A stretch of DNA of 64,000 bases from Manduca sexta (Eukaryota; Arthropoda; Insecta; Lepidoptera; Sphingidae), in the NCBI RefSeq assembly GCF_014839805.1, contig NC_051129.1, forward strand, positions 12,094,920-12,158,919, read 5' to 3'. Each line of letters opens with the position of its first letter. The first letter of the stretch is position 1. Position numbers and translations under genes: made by a program. The notes under the pieces are model-generated. The model saw only the letters and a program-made list of their open reading frames with translations, was not told the DNA's origin and searched no databases. This document shows positions 1-10,895 of the stretch, piece by piece.

Positions 1-756
1 CGGCACGACTTTCCAACTGGAGCATAGAACGTAAGAAGCTGTTGTGTGCTGGTGAAATTGGTGGGCTTGAAGGAAATACGAGTAGATTCATTAGGAAAGT
101 GTGTCTCAAAGGTGGTACACGTTACGTCAACTAGAATACGGCGTTATTAAGATTACTAAACAGCGGGTGGATAGGATGGTGTGGTATTTGATGAGGATAC
201 ATAACAAGAGTTCACGAGCTGTAGAGCTGTCGGTATGATAGTGGCATATTGCACGACTCTATGATAAGAATAAAGTCCTAACAGACTTATTGGAGCTTTA
301 AATTATAAGATCTGACTAGCAATGAACTGCTCTCTTCATACTGAGACTAAGTTAGAGTCGTATGCCGAAGAATAAACAACACACCCTTGTTATATGCTTA
401 CCGTGTCTACCAAAAGCATTCAGGTCCCGTAATTCATTCCAGCCGTCTCTATATCTGCAACCACTCCGTGCTCCAGTTGTAGAGTCGTGTGCGAAATGCC
501 ACACTCGTGCACCGGCGGCCCTAAACGCTTGTTATGTACCTGTTAGGTCGACACGTCTGCGCGGCAGACTCTACATTGGCTTTACGTTAGTTATGGCGCA
601 TCCTGTGACTTTTATTGTGAAAATGTTAAGCAATTAACGTTGTAGATATATTTTTGTTGTATTCGCAGAGCGGAATGATTCGTATTTGAGGTAACATAAA
701 AACTGTTCAAATCGAATATTTATATGTATATCCGATCGATATATTTTATTCTTATG
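1..756. other. Unassigned sequence
   Basis: No repeat family or protein domain is recognised here. A 91-residue open frame at 362-637 (+) has no recognisable motif and no codon evidence for being real. Confidence 0.4.
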
Positions 757-1054
757 CTAAGGTGATTTGGGCATTTGGAGAGGGTGGATGATAGGAGATT
801 GACAAAGACGGTTTATAAGGCGTATGTGGATGCAGAGAGGGCCGTTAGAGGTCGAACGCACCGAACCTTCGAATGTAAGGTATCTGACATTCTTAGTAGA
901 GGACAGGTCAAAAGTACCATGAACCGGCGGAATACATGAAAAGATTGATGGAGGTGGAGGAAGCGCGAATATGCCAGAATCGTCCAAATTGGCAATCCAT
1001 AGTCTCTGCCTACCCTGTGGGATAGAGGCGTGATACTATGCATGTATGCATGTA
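757..1054 (+). pseudogene. Decayed LINE tail (RT C-terminal region)
   Basis: Read forward from 757, the translation follows the C-terminal segment common in insect LINEs of RTE type: FGHLERVDDRRLTKTVYKAY, then a stretch with KVSDILSRGQVKSTMNRR, and after a frameshift near 930 CMKRLMEVEEARICQNRPNW followed by SIVSAYPVG. The conserved Trp expected before FGH is a TGA stop (763-765), and another stop follows SAYPVG where a Lys is usual. These breaks make it a dead copy. It ends in an ATGCATGT-rich stretch. The assignment rests on the familiar order of motifs (W-F-GH-ER, RLTKxxY, GQVKSTxNRR, CMKRLM). The exact clade is not certain, and no target duplication could be identified. Confidence 0.6.
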
Positions 1055-1650
1055 TATTTTATTCTTACAAATGAATAAGTTTGGGAATATATGTAAGAAA
1101 TAAAGTGCATAATTATACAATAGCATTTCTTTCCGACTGAAGCATTTTAAACAGACAAAATTGTATGTTAGTAATATTTGTCTTATATTTTACATAATAG
1201 TTCTAAGAATTCCCCCATGATCCCCGTTATGTTAGCTCTACACTGTACTTACATTAGATCTAGTATACTTTAAAAAATACAAAACAACTACAACTATAAA
1301 CTATAAAATAGCCTGTGCAGAGCGGTGCCAACGATGTTAATGCACGTATAAATTAGTACTATCGTTAGATAAAAAGATTTGTGCGCCAACCACTGATACT
1401 AGTATCGGCTAACTAGGAAATGATTATCGTTACAAAATGTCTAGATACTGTGTATTTTTAGTGTCGATACTTGGGTGTCAACTCTATTTATATAAGAAAA
1501 CCTTTAACAAAAAAATATAAGCATAAATTAATTACCTTCCTCTGCCCACCTTAAAAGTAAAACTCAATAAATTTTCAAAGGATTTAATCAAACTTTTCGA
1601 ACGATCGCTCGATTTGAATCCCTTTCGAAGGGTTCTAGAATCCAACAATA
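1055..1650. other. Unassigned AT-rich sequence
   Basis: Nothing recognised. It includes AT-rich runs and no ORF of note. Confidence 0.4.
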
Positions 1651-1960
1651 TGTTTTTTTATTGCTCTGAATGTCGAGACAAGCTTGCCGTTCGCCTGATG
1701 GTAAGCGATACGACCGCCCTTAAACAGTAGAAACACCATCCAACACCTTGAATTACCAAGTATTGTTTGGTATTCCACTGCGCTCGCCATCCTGAGACAT
1801 GAGGTGTTAAGTCTTATTGTCCAGTAGTTACACTAGCTACAATGTCCTTCAAACCGGATCACAACAGTGACTACACACCGCTGCTTGGCGGCAGAAATAG
1901 ACGTTACGGAGGTACCTACCCAGGCAGACTTTCACATATGAGAGACCTATCGCCAGTATA
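1651..1960 (-). repeat. Family B dispersed repeat, near-complete
   Basis: This is a near-complete copy of a retroposon-like repeat seen eight times in the window (also 4883-5205, 8312-8345, 14741-14893, 35725-35958, 40057-40348, 43746-43812, 46506-46686). On the minus strand it starts with a CTCTCATATGTGAGAG-like palindrome, followed by GTAGGTACCTCC-type sequence, TTTCTGCCGCCAAGCAGC, TTCCGGTTTGAAGGACATTG and CTTACCATCAGGCGAACGG. It ends in an A-rich tail, seen here as a T run at 1651-1659. There is no coding capacity. It could be a SINE or the 3' end of a LINE. Confidence 0.75.
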
Positions 1961-2102
1961 CGTGTTGTATATTGCAAAGAACAGCCTGAATAATCAGAAC
2001 CAAAGAACTCCCGATCCACAACCCTATGTATGCTACTCCTAGACCAACATACCACTGAATCAACAGAACTTTGCTTATAAGCTAAAGCGTGAGTATTGTG
2101 GG

Positions 2103-2455
2103 CAGTATAGTCTAATAATAATAATAATAATATCAGTCCTGTATTGTATACTTGCCCACTGCTGAGCACGGGCCTCCTCTACTACTGAGAGGGATAAGGC
2201 CTTAGTCCACCACGCTGGCCTAGTGCGGATTGGTAGACTTCACACACCTTCGAAATTCCTATAGAGAACTTCTCAGATGTGCAGGTTTCCTCACGATGTT
2301 TTCCTTCACCGTTAAAGCGAACGATAAATTCACAAAGAATACACACATGATTTTTTAGAAAAGTAGAGGTATGTGCCCTTGGGATTTGAACCTGCGGACA
2401 TTCGTCTCGGCAGTCCGTTCCACACCCAACTAGGCTATCGCCGCAGTATAGTCTA
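2103..2455 (-). mobile_element. Family D tRNA-derived SINE, complete, with target duplication
   Basis: The element itself is 2115-2443. On the minus strand the head reads GCGGCGATAGCCTAGTTGGG, with an A box TAGCCTAGTTGG and, about 40 bases on, a B box GGTTCAAATCC; both match RNA polymerase III internal promoter consensus. The body contains TCCTCACGATGTTTTCCTTC, and the 3' end is a (TTA)n run at the left (2115-2130). A direct repeat CAGTATAGTCTA flanks it at 2103-2114 and 2444-2455, as expected for target-primed insertion. It is non-coding and depends on a partner LINE for movement. Confidence 0.9.
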
Positions 2456-3028
2456 CTAACTTACAAATAAATATTTTAATATTTACATTAACAATCATTA
2501 TTTAAAACATTTATTTTACATATAGTAAAATAGTATATATATGATGTTATTTTCTCACCTGTGCCTCTTACTAATCGGGCCGATCAAAATTCGAAAACCT
2601 CTGTTTGCCCAACGTGAAAGTGTTAAACAGAACCAATAAATAAACTCGTCGGCCATAACTCGAACGTAACATCTCATTTACAAAAACCAAAAACTCATTT
2701 GGTGTGATCACGCGATAAACAAAATCGGTCCATTAAACACGTGGCGCCGTAAAAAAACTTAGGGTTGTCTCTAACAATCACTTTTTGATATCCTATCATA
2801 AACTATCAAATAATCTCGATAGTATATTGAAGCTATTTCGACGGGTTAAAATGAATTATGAATAATATTAATTTTCAAAATAATTTGAGACAAAAAATGC
2901 TAAATTACAATTTCTGTATAAGTTAATTAATCATGTTACATATTAGGGATTGTCACATAGTAATATAAATTGCAATTTTCGATACCTATGTTCGTGCAAT
3001 TAAAAAATATATATCATTACTCAGGGTT
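2456..3028. other. Unassigned AT-rich sequence
   Basis: No repeat or gene recognised; AT-rich throughout. Confidence 0.4.
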
Positions 3029-3132
3029 ATAGAATATTTAATAATAATATCAGCCCTATATTATATACTTGCCCACTGCTGAGCACGGGCCTACTCTACT
3101 ACTGAGAGAATAGAATAGAATAGAATATTTAA
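3029..3132 (-). mobile_element. Family D SINE, severely 5'-truncated, with target duplication
   Basis: The insert at 3042-3119 holds only about the last 65 bases of the SINE (AATAATAATATCAGCCC through GGGCCTACTCTACTACTGAG). A 13-bp direct repeat ATAGAATATTTAA flanks it at 3029-3041 and 3120-3132. Between the truncated SINE end and the right target repeat lies a short GAATAGAATAGAA filler that resembles the target itself. Confidence 0.85.
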
Positions 3133-4882
3133 AACTTTAAAATTATATTATAATCGCCTCTCATTATACTTATGACGTCTTATGTAATCAAATAAAAGTC
3201 ACTTAACCAATAATGTAAATTTACGTTCACCTAAATACAAAAGAGCTTATTTATCTATAATGTCCCCCAAACCTTACTGGCAACCCTAACTCGCCGAATT
3301 CGTCACGCGCGCTCCGATGACCGCCGGTCCAATTAAACCGCCAGATTATGGTCCGATAATTATATTATAATAAAGCGATTTGCATTATCCGCACTATGCT
3401 CTAATAATCGGGCGGTCCGACTGATGTTTGGATACTTTTATTAGACCAAAATCAAAGACTGCGTTATCTAATGATCGGGAAGTGAACCTTATGTGGATAA
3501 AGTTTGAGGTTTTGACCTGATTGTTTATTCACATCCTTTAATAAATAGGATTTTTCAAAGAAAATACATATAAAAATATTTTGAATGATAAAAATTTGAA
3601 ATCTTTTTATATAAAGTTAATCTCTATTTCCCTTAATCACGCCATAATTTGAGAACCTTACTGATTTCATTATTTTATTTAAAGTTTTGTAGAAGGTTTA
3701 TACGGAAAGAAAGAATTAAAAAAATTGCGCTGCAAAATTGAAACTTTTCAGAAATTATAACGACTATTTTAACTTCACGCGCTTTAAGAATGTGAATTTA
3801 GCAACCACATGTTTTATTTGTTAAATATAAAAATATACATAATTTTTTGTACGTGTGTACTGAACTCCTAAACCGTTGAACCAATTTTGATGATTGTTTT
3901 TGTGTCTTCCGTTGGGATAGGAAAACGTATATATAATATATTATATTATAATTATTAAAACTGGTACAATATTATCTATTATCAAAACAAATGTAGTTCA
4001 AATATAAAGTGATCTTAGAGCCAGGACTGAAACCACATCCTCAAACTTCACTACGCTAGGAAACTTTCAAAGCAACTTTAGTAAAGTGAGTAAAACTGCG
4101 TTGATACTTAAGCCTTGATGTCATAGGAGACGAGTACATCTCTATGACGAATACATAATTCTAAATCAATCATGAGTATACTGAACCGTGAAACTGACAC
4201 AAATTTTGCCCGAATAGGAATCCAGGCTCTTATAGTTTTCCCAACCATACTACACCGCTATTAGATCAACATGATAAAAAACGAATTTGTATAAAACATC
4301 TCCACAAGGATTCTAGGAAATTAAAATTATGATTGGATAAATCTACGTCTTGATTTACCTATAGCGCTGTAAACTCTTATTGGAAATTTCAAAATCATTT
4401 ATAACTTAATCGACTAACGTGCGAACAGTGATGGACCATAAATCGATAAAACATATCGATATTAAACCGATAAAACATCGATAACCGCACCTCAAGCACT
4501 TATCATAAACATGACTAATAAAAGCTGTTAGTTTTACATTCTGATATCAATACATGCAAACTCTTTTAGTGTTGTGTTGGATATGAGTTCTTTAATAGTG
4601 ATGTGCATTACATTATCGACAGGTGGACGCGTCTAATCGCCCATTCGTTTGTAATAAAGCGCGTAATTATTGTAATTTACATTGGTAACACTGAGGCCGC
4701 ACGTATCGATACGTTTTAAACTATATCTTTCTGAGCGTGGTTACTTTTTATTAGCTTTGATTATTCTGGTTTTGATGATAAATATAATCTAAATGAAATG
4801 TCGATCAATGAGTGACGTGTTTAAATCACAGTATTATATTGAATAAAGAATTAATTTCAGATTTATAAATTTGTTAAACATA
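3133..4882. other. Unassigned sequence with a possible Helitron-like scrap
   Basis: Mostly unique AT-rich DNA. Around 3838-3935 a piece (CTCCTAAACCGTTGAACCAA) resembles the body of common lepidopteran non-autonomous elements; this is weak. GC rises at 3285-3420 without a recognisable exon. Confidence 0.3.
4444..4486. promoter_or_regulatory. Cluster of CGATA/DRE-like motifs
   Basis: The 11-mer CGATAAAACAT occurs at 4444-4454 and 4468-4478, and a TATCGATA octamer (the Drosophila DRE consensus) sits between them at 4454-4461; another ATCGATA follows. The motif match is direct. A regulatory role is only a guess, since no gene is seen nearby. Confidence 0.25.
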
Positions 4883-5205
4883 CTGGTGGTAGTGCTCTCA
4901 TATGTGAGAGTCCACCTGGGTAGGTACCACCGCGATGTCTATTTCTGCCACCATGCATCAGTGTGTAGTCACTGTTGTGTTCCGGTTTGAAGGACATTGT
5001 AGCCAGTGTAACTACTGGACATAATGAGACTTAACATCTCACGTCTCAGAATGGCGAGCGCAGTGGACAATACTTGGTAATTCAAGGTGTTAGATAGTGT
5101 TTCTACTGTTTATGGACTGTCGTATCGCTTACCATCAGGCGAACCGCAAGCACGTCTCGTTATTCAAAGCAATAAAAAAAAAAAAAACATAAATAAAAAA
5201 ACTAG
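4883..5205 (+). repeat. Family B dispersed repeat, complete, with poly(A) tail
   Basis: The forward copy starts with GGTGGTAGTGCTCTCATATG, including the CTCTCATATGTGAGAG head palindrome, and runs through CCGGTTTGAAGGACATTGTA and CGCTTACCATCAGGCGAACC into A14 at about 5177-5190. Family B copies share this poly(A) 3' end, so retroposition is likely. A short AAACATA repeat on both sides (near 4875 and 5190) could be a weak target duplication. Confidence 0.8.
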
Positions 5206-5660
5206 ACCACCAAACAACACTATCAATATTGACCAAATCACCATGGTTCAGTGAAAAGCAATCGTTAATTACAAATAATAATTTTCTAGTTTTTAGAAAT
5301 CAGACATTTTGCAAGACCTTACGACACGCGGTCGTTCCGGCAATCAGCAACAAATTAAAACAATTAACAAAGCAATAGGTCGCTTATCGATCACCATAAA
5401 GGTCGATCGATTCCTCCATTAGGACGAAAAAATATTCGGATATGTATCCGTCGAATCAATTCCACCGTGGTAATGGTAAAATTGTTCGAACCGAATAGTT
5501 TAACTAACATTTACTCTGTTGAAATGTTTGATCTATGCACTGTGATGCGATAATTGTTCGAAACGGAATCGTTTATGTGTAGCGGGGACGGATTTGGGTG
5601 CCGATAAGGGGTTGAACTGACCACTCAAATAATGAAGGTGAACGAAATAATATTCCCAAG
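5206..5660. other. Unassigned sequence
   Basis: No gene or repeat recognised. Confidence 0.4.
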
Positions 5661-5661
5661 C

Positions 5662-5906
5662 TTTTTTTTTTTAAAATGGGCACGGCAAAGTTGCCCTACT
5701 GCATGGTAAGTGGAGTAGGATCCAATAGAATGTCAACTGACGAGAGATGATTACCCCTCGACAGTCGACACAATTATGCCGGCCTCTTTAAACCGGATAT
5801 ACACAAACTGATCCTGGAAAACGACACGTGGGCGACTATGGTGGGTTTTAACACCATGTATACGGTGGTCATTATCCGGACGGATATTAAATATAAAACC
5901 AGCAAA
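5662..5906 (-). repeat. Family C dispersed repeat, near-complete
   Basis: Reverse copy of a repeat of about 230 bp, with an 11-base T run at its left (its 3' poly(A) end). Diagnostic pieces are GGTAAGTGGAGTAGGATCC, the stem arms GTCAACTG and CAGTCGAC around CGAGAGATGATTACCCCTC, and TTATGCCGGCC. Other copies are at 14331-14432, 38117-38353, 40432-40657, 47184-47311, 47815-47985 and 58549-58641. No coding capacity. Confidence 0.75.
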
Positions 5907-6306
5907 TTTTAGTACTATTTAGTATTTATATTGGATATAGAAGAAATTAGGCGTCCACTGGCTAAAAATATGAGTGATTTTATGTACTCGCAAACAATTT
6001 TAACTCGTATTATGATTACCAAACGATCTCTTATATAATAAAATATATTTTTATAAACAACATCGTACAATTTGTAATTTGCTTAAGTTAAATTAAAAAA
6101 GGTTAAACTAAACCAAGCAAGACCATTTCAATGCAACCGAGCCTTAATAAAACCCAAGTATAGTAACTAATCGTTGTCTTTCTAAGCCGGAAGATGTGCA
6201 TTACTGGATAAAGATATCTCCAGTCTTGAACCCGATGTCAACTACAGTTACCAAGTATTAAGTATCTATTTAGCGTCTATTTATTAACAAATATAAACTA
6301 AATACC
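5907..6306. other. Unassigned AT-rich sequence
   Basis: Nothing recognised. Confidence 0.4.
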
Positions 6307-6545
6307 TAACCCCCTTATTCATAGACGTTATTTATCTAAGGACGTCTGTTTCAGTCAATCAAGTCTATTTCTCAGCTTTGTTTATCTGACAGCCAACTAG
6401 ATTCAACTTGTATCTCAATATTAGCCAATCACAACGATATGTCTACGCATTGCAAAGACTGCCATGGCGTCAGCACTGAGAAACAGACTTGTTATCACAG
6501 CAAAGATAGGACTTAGATAAATAACGTCTATGAATAAGGGGGTTA
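6307..6545. mobile_element. MITE with perfect 35-bp terminal inverted repeats
   Basis: Positions 6306-6340 and 6512-6546 are exact reverse complements (35 of 35), beginning CTAACCCCCTTATTCATAG. The core element is taken as 6310-6542 (233 bp) by comparison with the related copy at 35280-35485, whose flanks are TAA on both sides. Here the flanks read TAA (6307-6309) and TTA (6543-6545). The interior shares blocks with the second copy, such as ATATTAGCCAATCACAACG and AACAGACTTGTTATCACA. Small size, no ORF and a TWA-type flank suggest a PIF/Harbinger-like non-autonomous element, but the superfamily is inference. Confidence 0.85.
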
Positions 6546-6546
6546 G

Positions 6547-8167
6547 TTTTTAAGTTGACTGAAAATTGATTTTGTTAAAAATAGACTATAAATATCCGCA
6601 ATTAGGAATAATGAGATATTGTTTAACGTATGACGATATGTAAAATTTTATGTAGCTACTTGCTTTTGCGTATTGCTCCACCTGCGTGGAAAAGATTTTC
6701 TAATATATAAGTATAACACTTAGGGAACAGTTACCTATAAGTAAGTGAAAAAAAAATATAATCACTTTAATAGCGCGTTCAAACAAATTCTTCAGCATTA
6801 TATATTAACATAGATTAAAATAAAAGTCACAAAACACTGATTTTCATGTTTGTTATTACGCAAGAAACTAATATACTTATAAAATGGGCCCCGAAAACGT
6901 GGTTCCAAATCCACCCCCGTGGTATTCATCGCGACCGTTCCCGTAGCCCACTCGTGGGCGACACGAATCCATTCGATAACATATATAAATGTTATTCGGT
7001 CGGTCACGCGATGCCCTCGCCGAATAAACGCAATCTCTCACATACTTTCATTAACAAACAGAATTATACTAACGTGGCTAGTTCGTTTACATACAAGTTG
7101 TAACTCGCCACTGTGTCCGGATTATTTTTTTTAAATTGGAACCGTATACTGTTCGACATAAAACTCATTTTGCATTTTCCTCTAGCGAGGGTAAGATTAG
7201 CAAGAAAACTGATGTTGACTTTCACGCGCAATTTTTACCTCGTAAACAATTATAGCAATCTAACTTCTGCAAATATCGAAGCTTACAAGGCGACTCACAT
7301 GTGTATAGAATTATCGATATTGCGGCTAGTGTATACGCGTCTAGAAGTTCTTGCGCAATAATGCAGCGAGAACTTGCTGGACTTAACTTTTAAAGTATTA
7401 TATAAATACACAGGGTTACGTTGATATTTTTAAAGCAAATTAATCGATATCGATATTTTTGTCTTCGGATAAGTAAGTTCCGGACATAGGATTCCGTCGA
7501 AAATTAAAAAATCCCAAAAAAAAAACGACCACCTTTCGGAAACCTATCAACTGCCGTATTATATTTGAACCTGTACTTATCAGGTCAAAAAAAATACACT
7601 AACCACATCCCATATATTGAGTTCCATTGCATTAGGCCAACCATGATGTCCAGTAACCATCCAGTGTTTACGTTCGTTAGTACTCATTAACCAGTATCAG
7701 CTCGCCCACACGCCCTATCAAGACATCAGTATTGATAGTTCGCACCTCGTTAGTCCAGTTATCGGAGCGATTCTAAACGTTAGCATCCGCTGCTTGCTTC
7801 TATTATGCTATTAGTGGGATTAACTTGGTAAAAGGGAAGGGTAAACTGTTGTTTACATCTGTATAGAGGAGTATGATGCTCGTTTGTGAGAGCCACGGCT
7901 GGCCATTATCAAAATCACCTATAAATACAAGTATTTATTCGTTATCCTGAAATCTTGGAGGGCTTAGTTTTGTTTTTGTGTTTACCATTTATTTACTAAA
8001 CTTCTTCAAACCAACGGCAAAAATTATGTTATTTTCAATTACAATTTCAAACGTGATGGTTAATTTCGACATATCCACTTATTGTACTATAATGTTAATA
8101 GAATAAACCAATATTAATCCTTAAAATATTTATATTATAAATACCTTTTTAAATTGGATGTTCGTCA
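6547..8167. other. Unassigned sequence
   Basis: No gene or repeat recognised. Short open frames at 6798-7361 overlap on both strands and show no domain. An ATCGATATCGAT tract lies near 7443. Confidence 0.4.
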
Positions 8168-8310
8168 TCAGTATCTGTCTGGAATTTGTGCCCTGTATGG
8201 CGATGGACTCGCTCCCTATCATACCATGGGACGAAATATGCATGGCTAAATTTGGGTGCACTAGTTGTGCCTCTCCCTACCCTTCGAGGATAAAAGGCGT
8301 GAATGTGTTA
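8168..8310 (+). mobile_element. Family A SINE body, head missing
   Basis: The sequence matches the body of the tRNA-derived SINE found complete at 56900-57175: CAGTATCTGTCTGGAATTTG, GGCGATGGACTCGC, CATGGGACGAAATATGC, then CCTACCCTTCGAGGATAAAA. The tRNA-like head is absent, so this is a 5'-truncated copy. It abuts a family B head fragment. Confidence 0.7.
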
Positions 8311-8311
8311 C

Positions 8312-8345
8312 CGGTGGTAGGTCTCTCATATGTGAGAGTCCGCCT
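8312..8345 (+). repeat. Family B head fragment
   Basis: Thirty-four bases, CGGTGGTAGGTCTCTCATAT and onward to GTGAGAGTCCGCCT, match only the start of family B and then stop. It is fused directly to the end of the SINE at 8310. Confidence 0.6.
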
Positions 8346-10831
8346 TCAAAGCAATTTAAAAAAAAATATGTTTAAATTAATTAGATATTTTATGTGTGCT
8401 TCTTCAATTTGATATTGATTGTATTGATATGATTTTAAAATAAATTATATTATTAGATAAGATCTATGGACTTCTAACAAGCCGAACGTTACGCATCATA
8501 TTCTTAAATCACATAAATTCTAATTAAAATTCACAAAAACCAATTAACAAAAATTAATTCCAAATTAATTGATTATAATTAAGTCTATGACTAAAATGTA
8601 TTTTACATCATAATCCGACCGACCATAAACAATAATAAAGATCGTTCAAATCGATTATGACATTTTCCGACCATTACGATTATCGATTAATCGACTAACC
8701 GCATCGAATGGCCGAGGGCAAAGTCGCAGCGGGTGCGTAATAAAAAAATATACTATAATACTTAGTGATTCGAGATGACATCGTATGTAGGCAATTAATT
8801 AAATAATTTGATTTTCGTATAATCATCGGTCGACCATCGCAAGTGTTGTATTAATAAAGATTTTATATTTACGACCCACTAACACTACGGAATCGTCAAT
8901 TAAAAAAAACCATAGCCAATTATGTCTCTGCGGGCAGTCGGTAAATGATTTTAAACAAACTGCTAATATTAAAGTCATGTTTATTGAAGATTTACAAAAA
9001 ACTCAATCATTGATGATTTGAATTAGGAAAGCAGTTTGTGTTCTGGTAGACTTATATAACTGCCTAATCAATAAAATAGCCACACATGTAGGCGATGTTA
9101 CACCGCCGAAAATATATACTATTTAGTAAAGCAAAAAGTTGAAACTTCATCTCCACAATATGGTCAAATTCAACAACCGCGTCTATTCCAACGAAGTTTG
9201 TATAAAAAGTATCATTTCAAAAGCATTCATTTTATTTGTCGCTACATTTGTGGATGACTGTACTTAGATACATATGTATAGTACACAATAGAATAGTGAT
9301 ACAATAGTATAATAATATAGTTGTATAATATCATATCTACAATTTCGGTTTATCAATTGATTTTATATATTTCGATCAACATATTGTACATGTATATCTT
9401 AATAGTTTGCCCCACAAAACTGCTTTCACAGTTGGTCTTTGGGAACATATAAGTCTCTTAAACATATACTTTTGACAATGTATTATGTTAGTGTCTATCC
9501 AAATGGAAAATCTAAAATAAATATCTACAAATGTACACGGAACATACTCGCCTAAGCGTTAGCAATAGCTTCAAAGCAGACAACTTAATTGAATTAACGT
9601 CGGAATTTAATTTGCGCGTTCACAAATAACCTTATCAATGTTTGCTTTTGCGAGGGTTACATTAATACCAAATGCATACGATTAATCAAGAGTTTACTTA
9701 CATGTGCTAGAATAGGAGGCTTTAAGTTCTTATTTAGAAATATATACCTTATAAGAATCCATATTTTTTAAGAAGAATAAAAAAAATAAAATGCGCTTGG
9801 AAGATTCTAGAACAATGTATATCGACGGATCAAAGGTTTATTGACTACAGTGAAATTTATTTCGGAAAAGATTAACTAGGTTTAAAAAACGTACTGATTT
9901 CAAATATGTATGAAACTTTTTGTCGTAAACAAATGTCGCTTAAGTCAAGGCTTTCAACCGTCGATATGTAAATATTTTTTTGCATCAGATCAGTTACAGA
10001 TGTCATCTCACATCCAAATTTACAAACATAACTTTACCTACCTCTATATATTCATATTTATTATAAATACCCATGGTTATCCAGGGTATCAGTCATGCAG
10101 TATCCATTAACGACACAAAAAATCATAATAATAAGGCCAACCCATACCATCCCAACTGTATTGCCACATCAATCCCTTAAATATACAAATTACTTTAAAT
10201 TAAACAAGATATTTAGATAAATACGTGGCTATCGGTTATTAAACTTATGTCTTAATTACTCGAATGTTCCTTGCTGAGCGATTTATCGGGGTGTGTTTAT
10301 CGGATTTTCACCTATGCTCTTTAGTTTTCTCGCTTTTGCGTATGTTGTTTGCGTAGGTGGGAAAGGGATGGATGTAATTTTGTCGGTTGCCGGCACCCGA
10401 TGTCCCTAATACGCCTTAAACCTTTACTAATGAACATGATAATTTAAAGTGACGTTTGAGGATTTTCTTCGCGATACGTACAGCGTCGGCTTACATGTTG
10501 CTTTTGCATATTTATTTTCCAAATCTCCTGAAAAACGTCCGACTATGCACATATGGGAATATAAACTCTTTCATGGTCGTAGAAGTAGGTAGAAACGTAA
10601 GTTGTTCCTTCACAGAACTTTATTCAAGCCTGCAGGCGTGCTTATATACTTATATATCAGGCTAGTCAGTTCCGTACAATTGACGTGCATTTTTTAAGAA
10701 CTCACATAAATATAAGTTTACCAAACTGCGTTTTGAATGTAGACCCGCAATTCCTACTAATTCTTTATATAATCCTAAAATACTTGGATTCTACCAGAAA
10801 TTTTAGCAAAAGCAATCACAACCTTGATAAT
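8346..10831. other. Unassigned AT-rich sequence
   Basis: About 2.5 kb without a recognisable gene or repeat. A 66-residue frame at 9910-10110 and others are unsupported. Confidence 0.4.
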
Positions 10832-10895
10832 CATTTTACGCATCATCATCATCAGCCACATAAAGTTCACTGCTGAATTTTTACATTTTACGCAT
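10832..10895 (-). mobile_element. Forty-base RTE-type LINE tail with 12-bp target duplication
   Basis: The insert 10844-10883 reads on the minus strand TTCAGCAGTGAACTTTATGT then GGCTGATGATGATG, the typical end of RTE LINEs in this window (compare 59062-59100). CATTTTACGCAT flanks it exactly at 10832-10843 and 10884-10895. It is an extreme 5' truncation with no complete coding domain. Confidence 0.85.
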
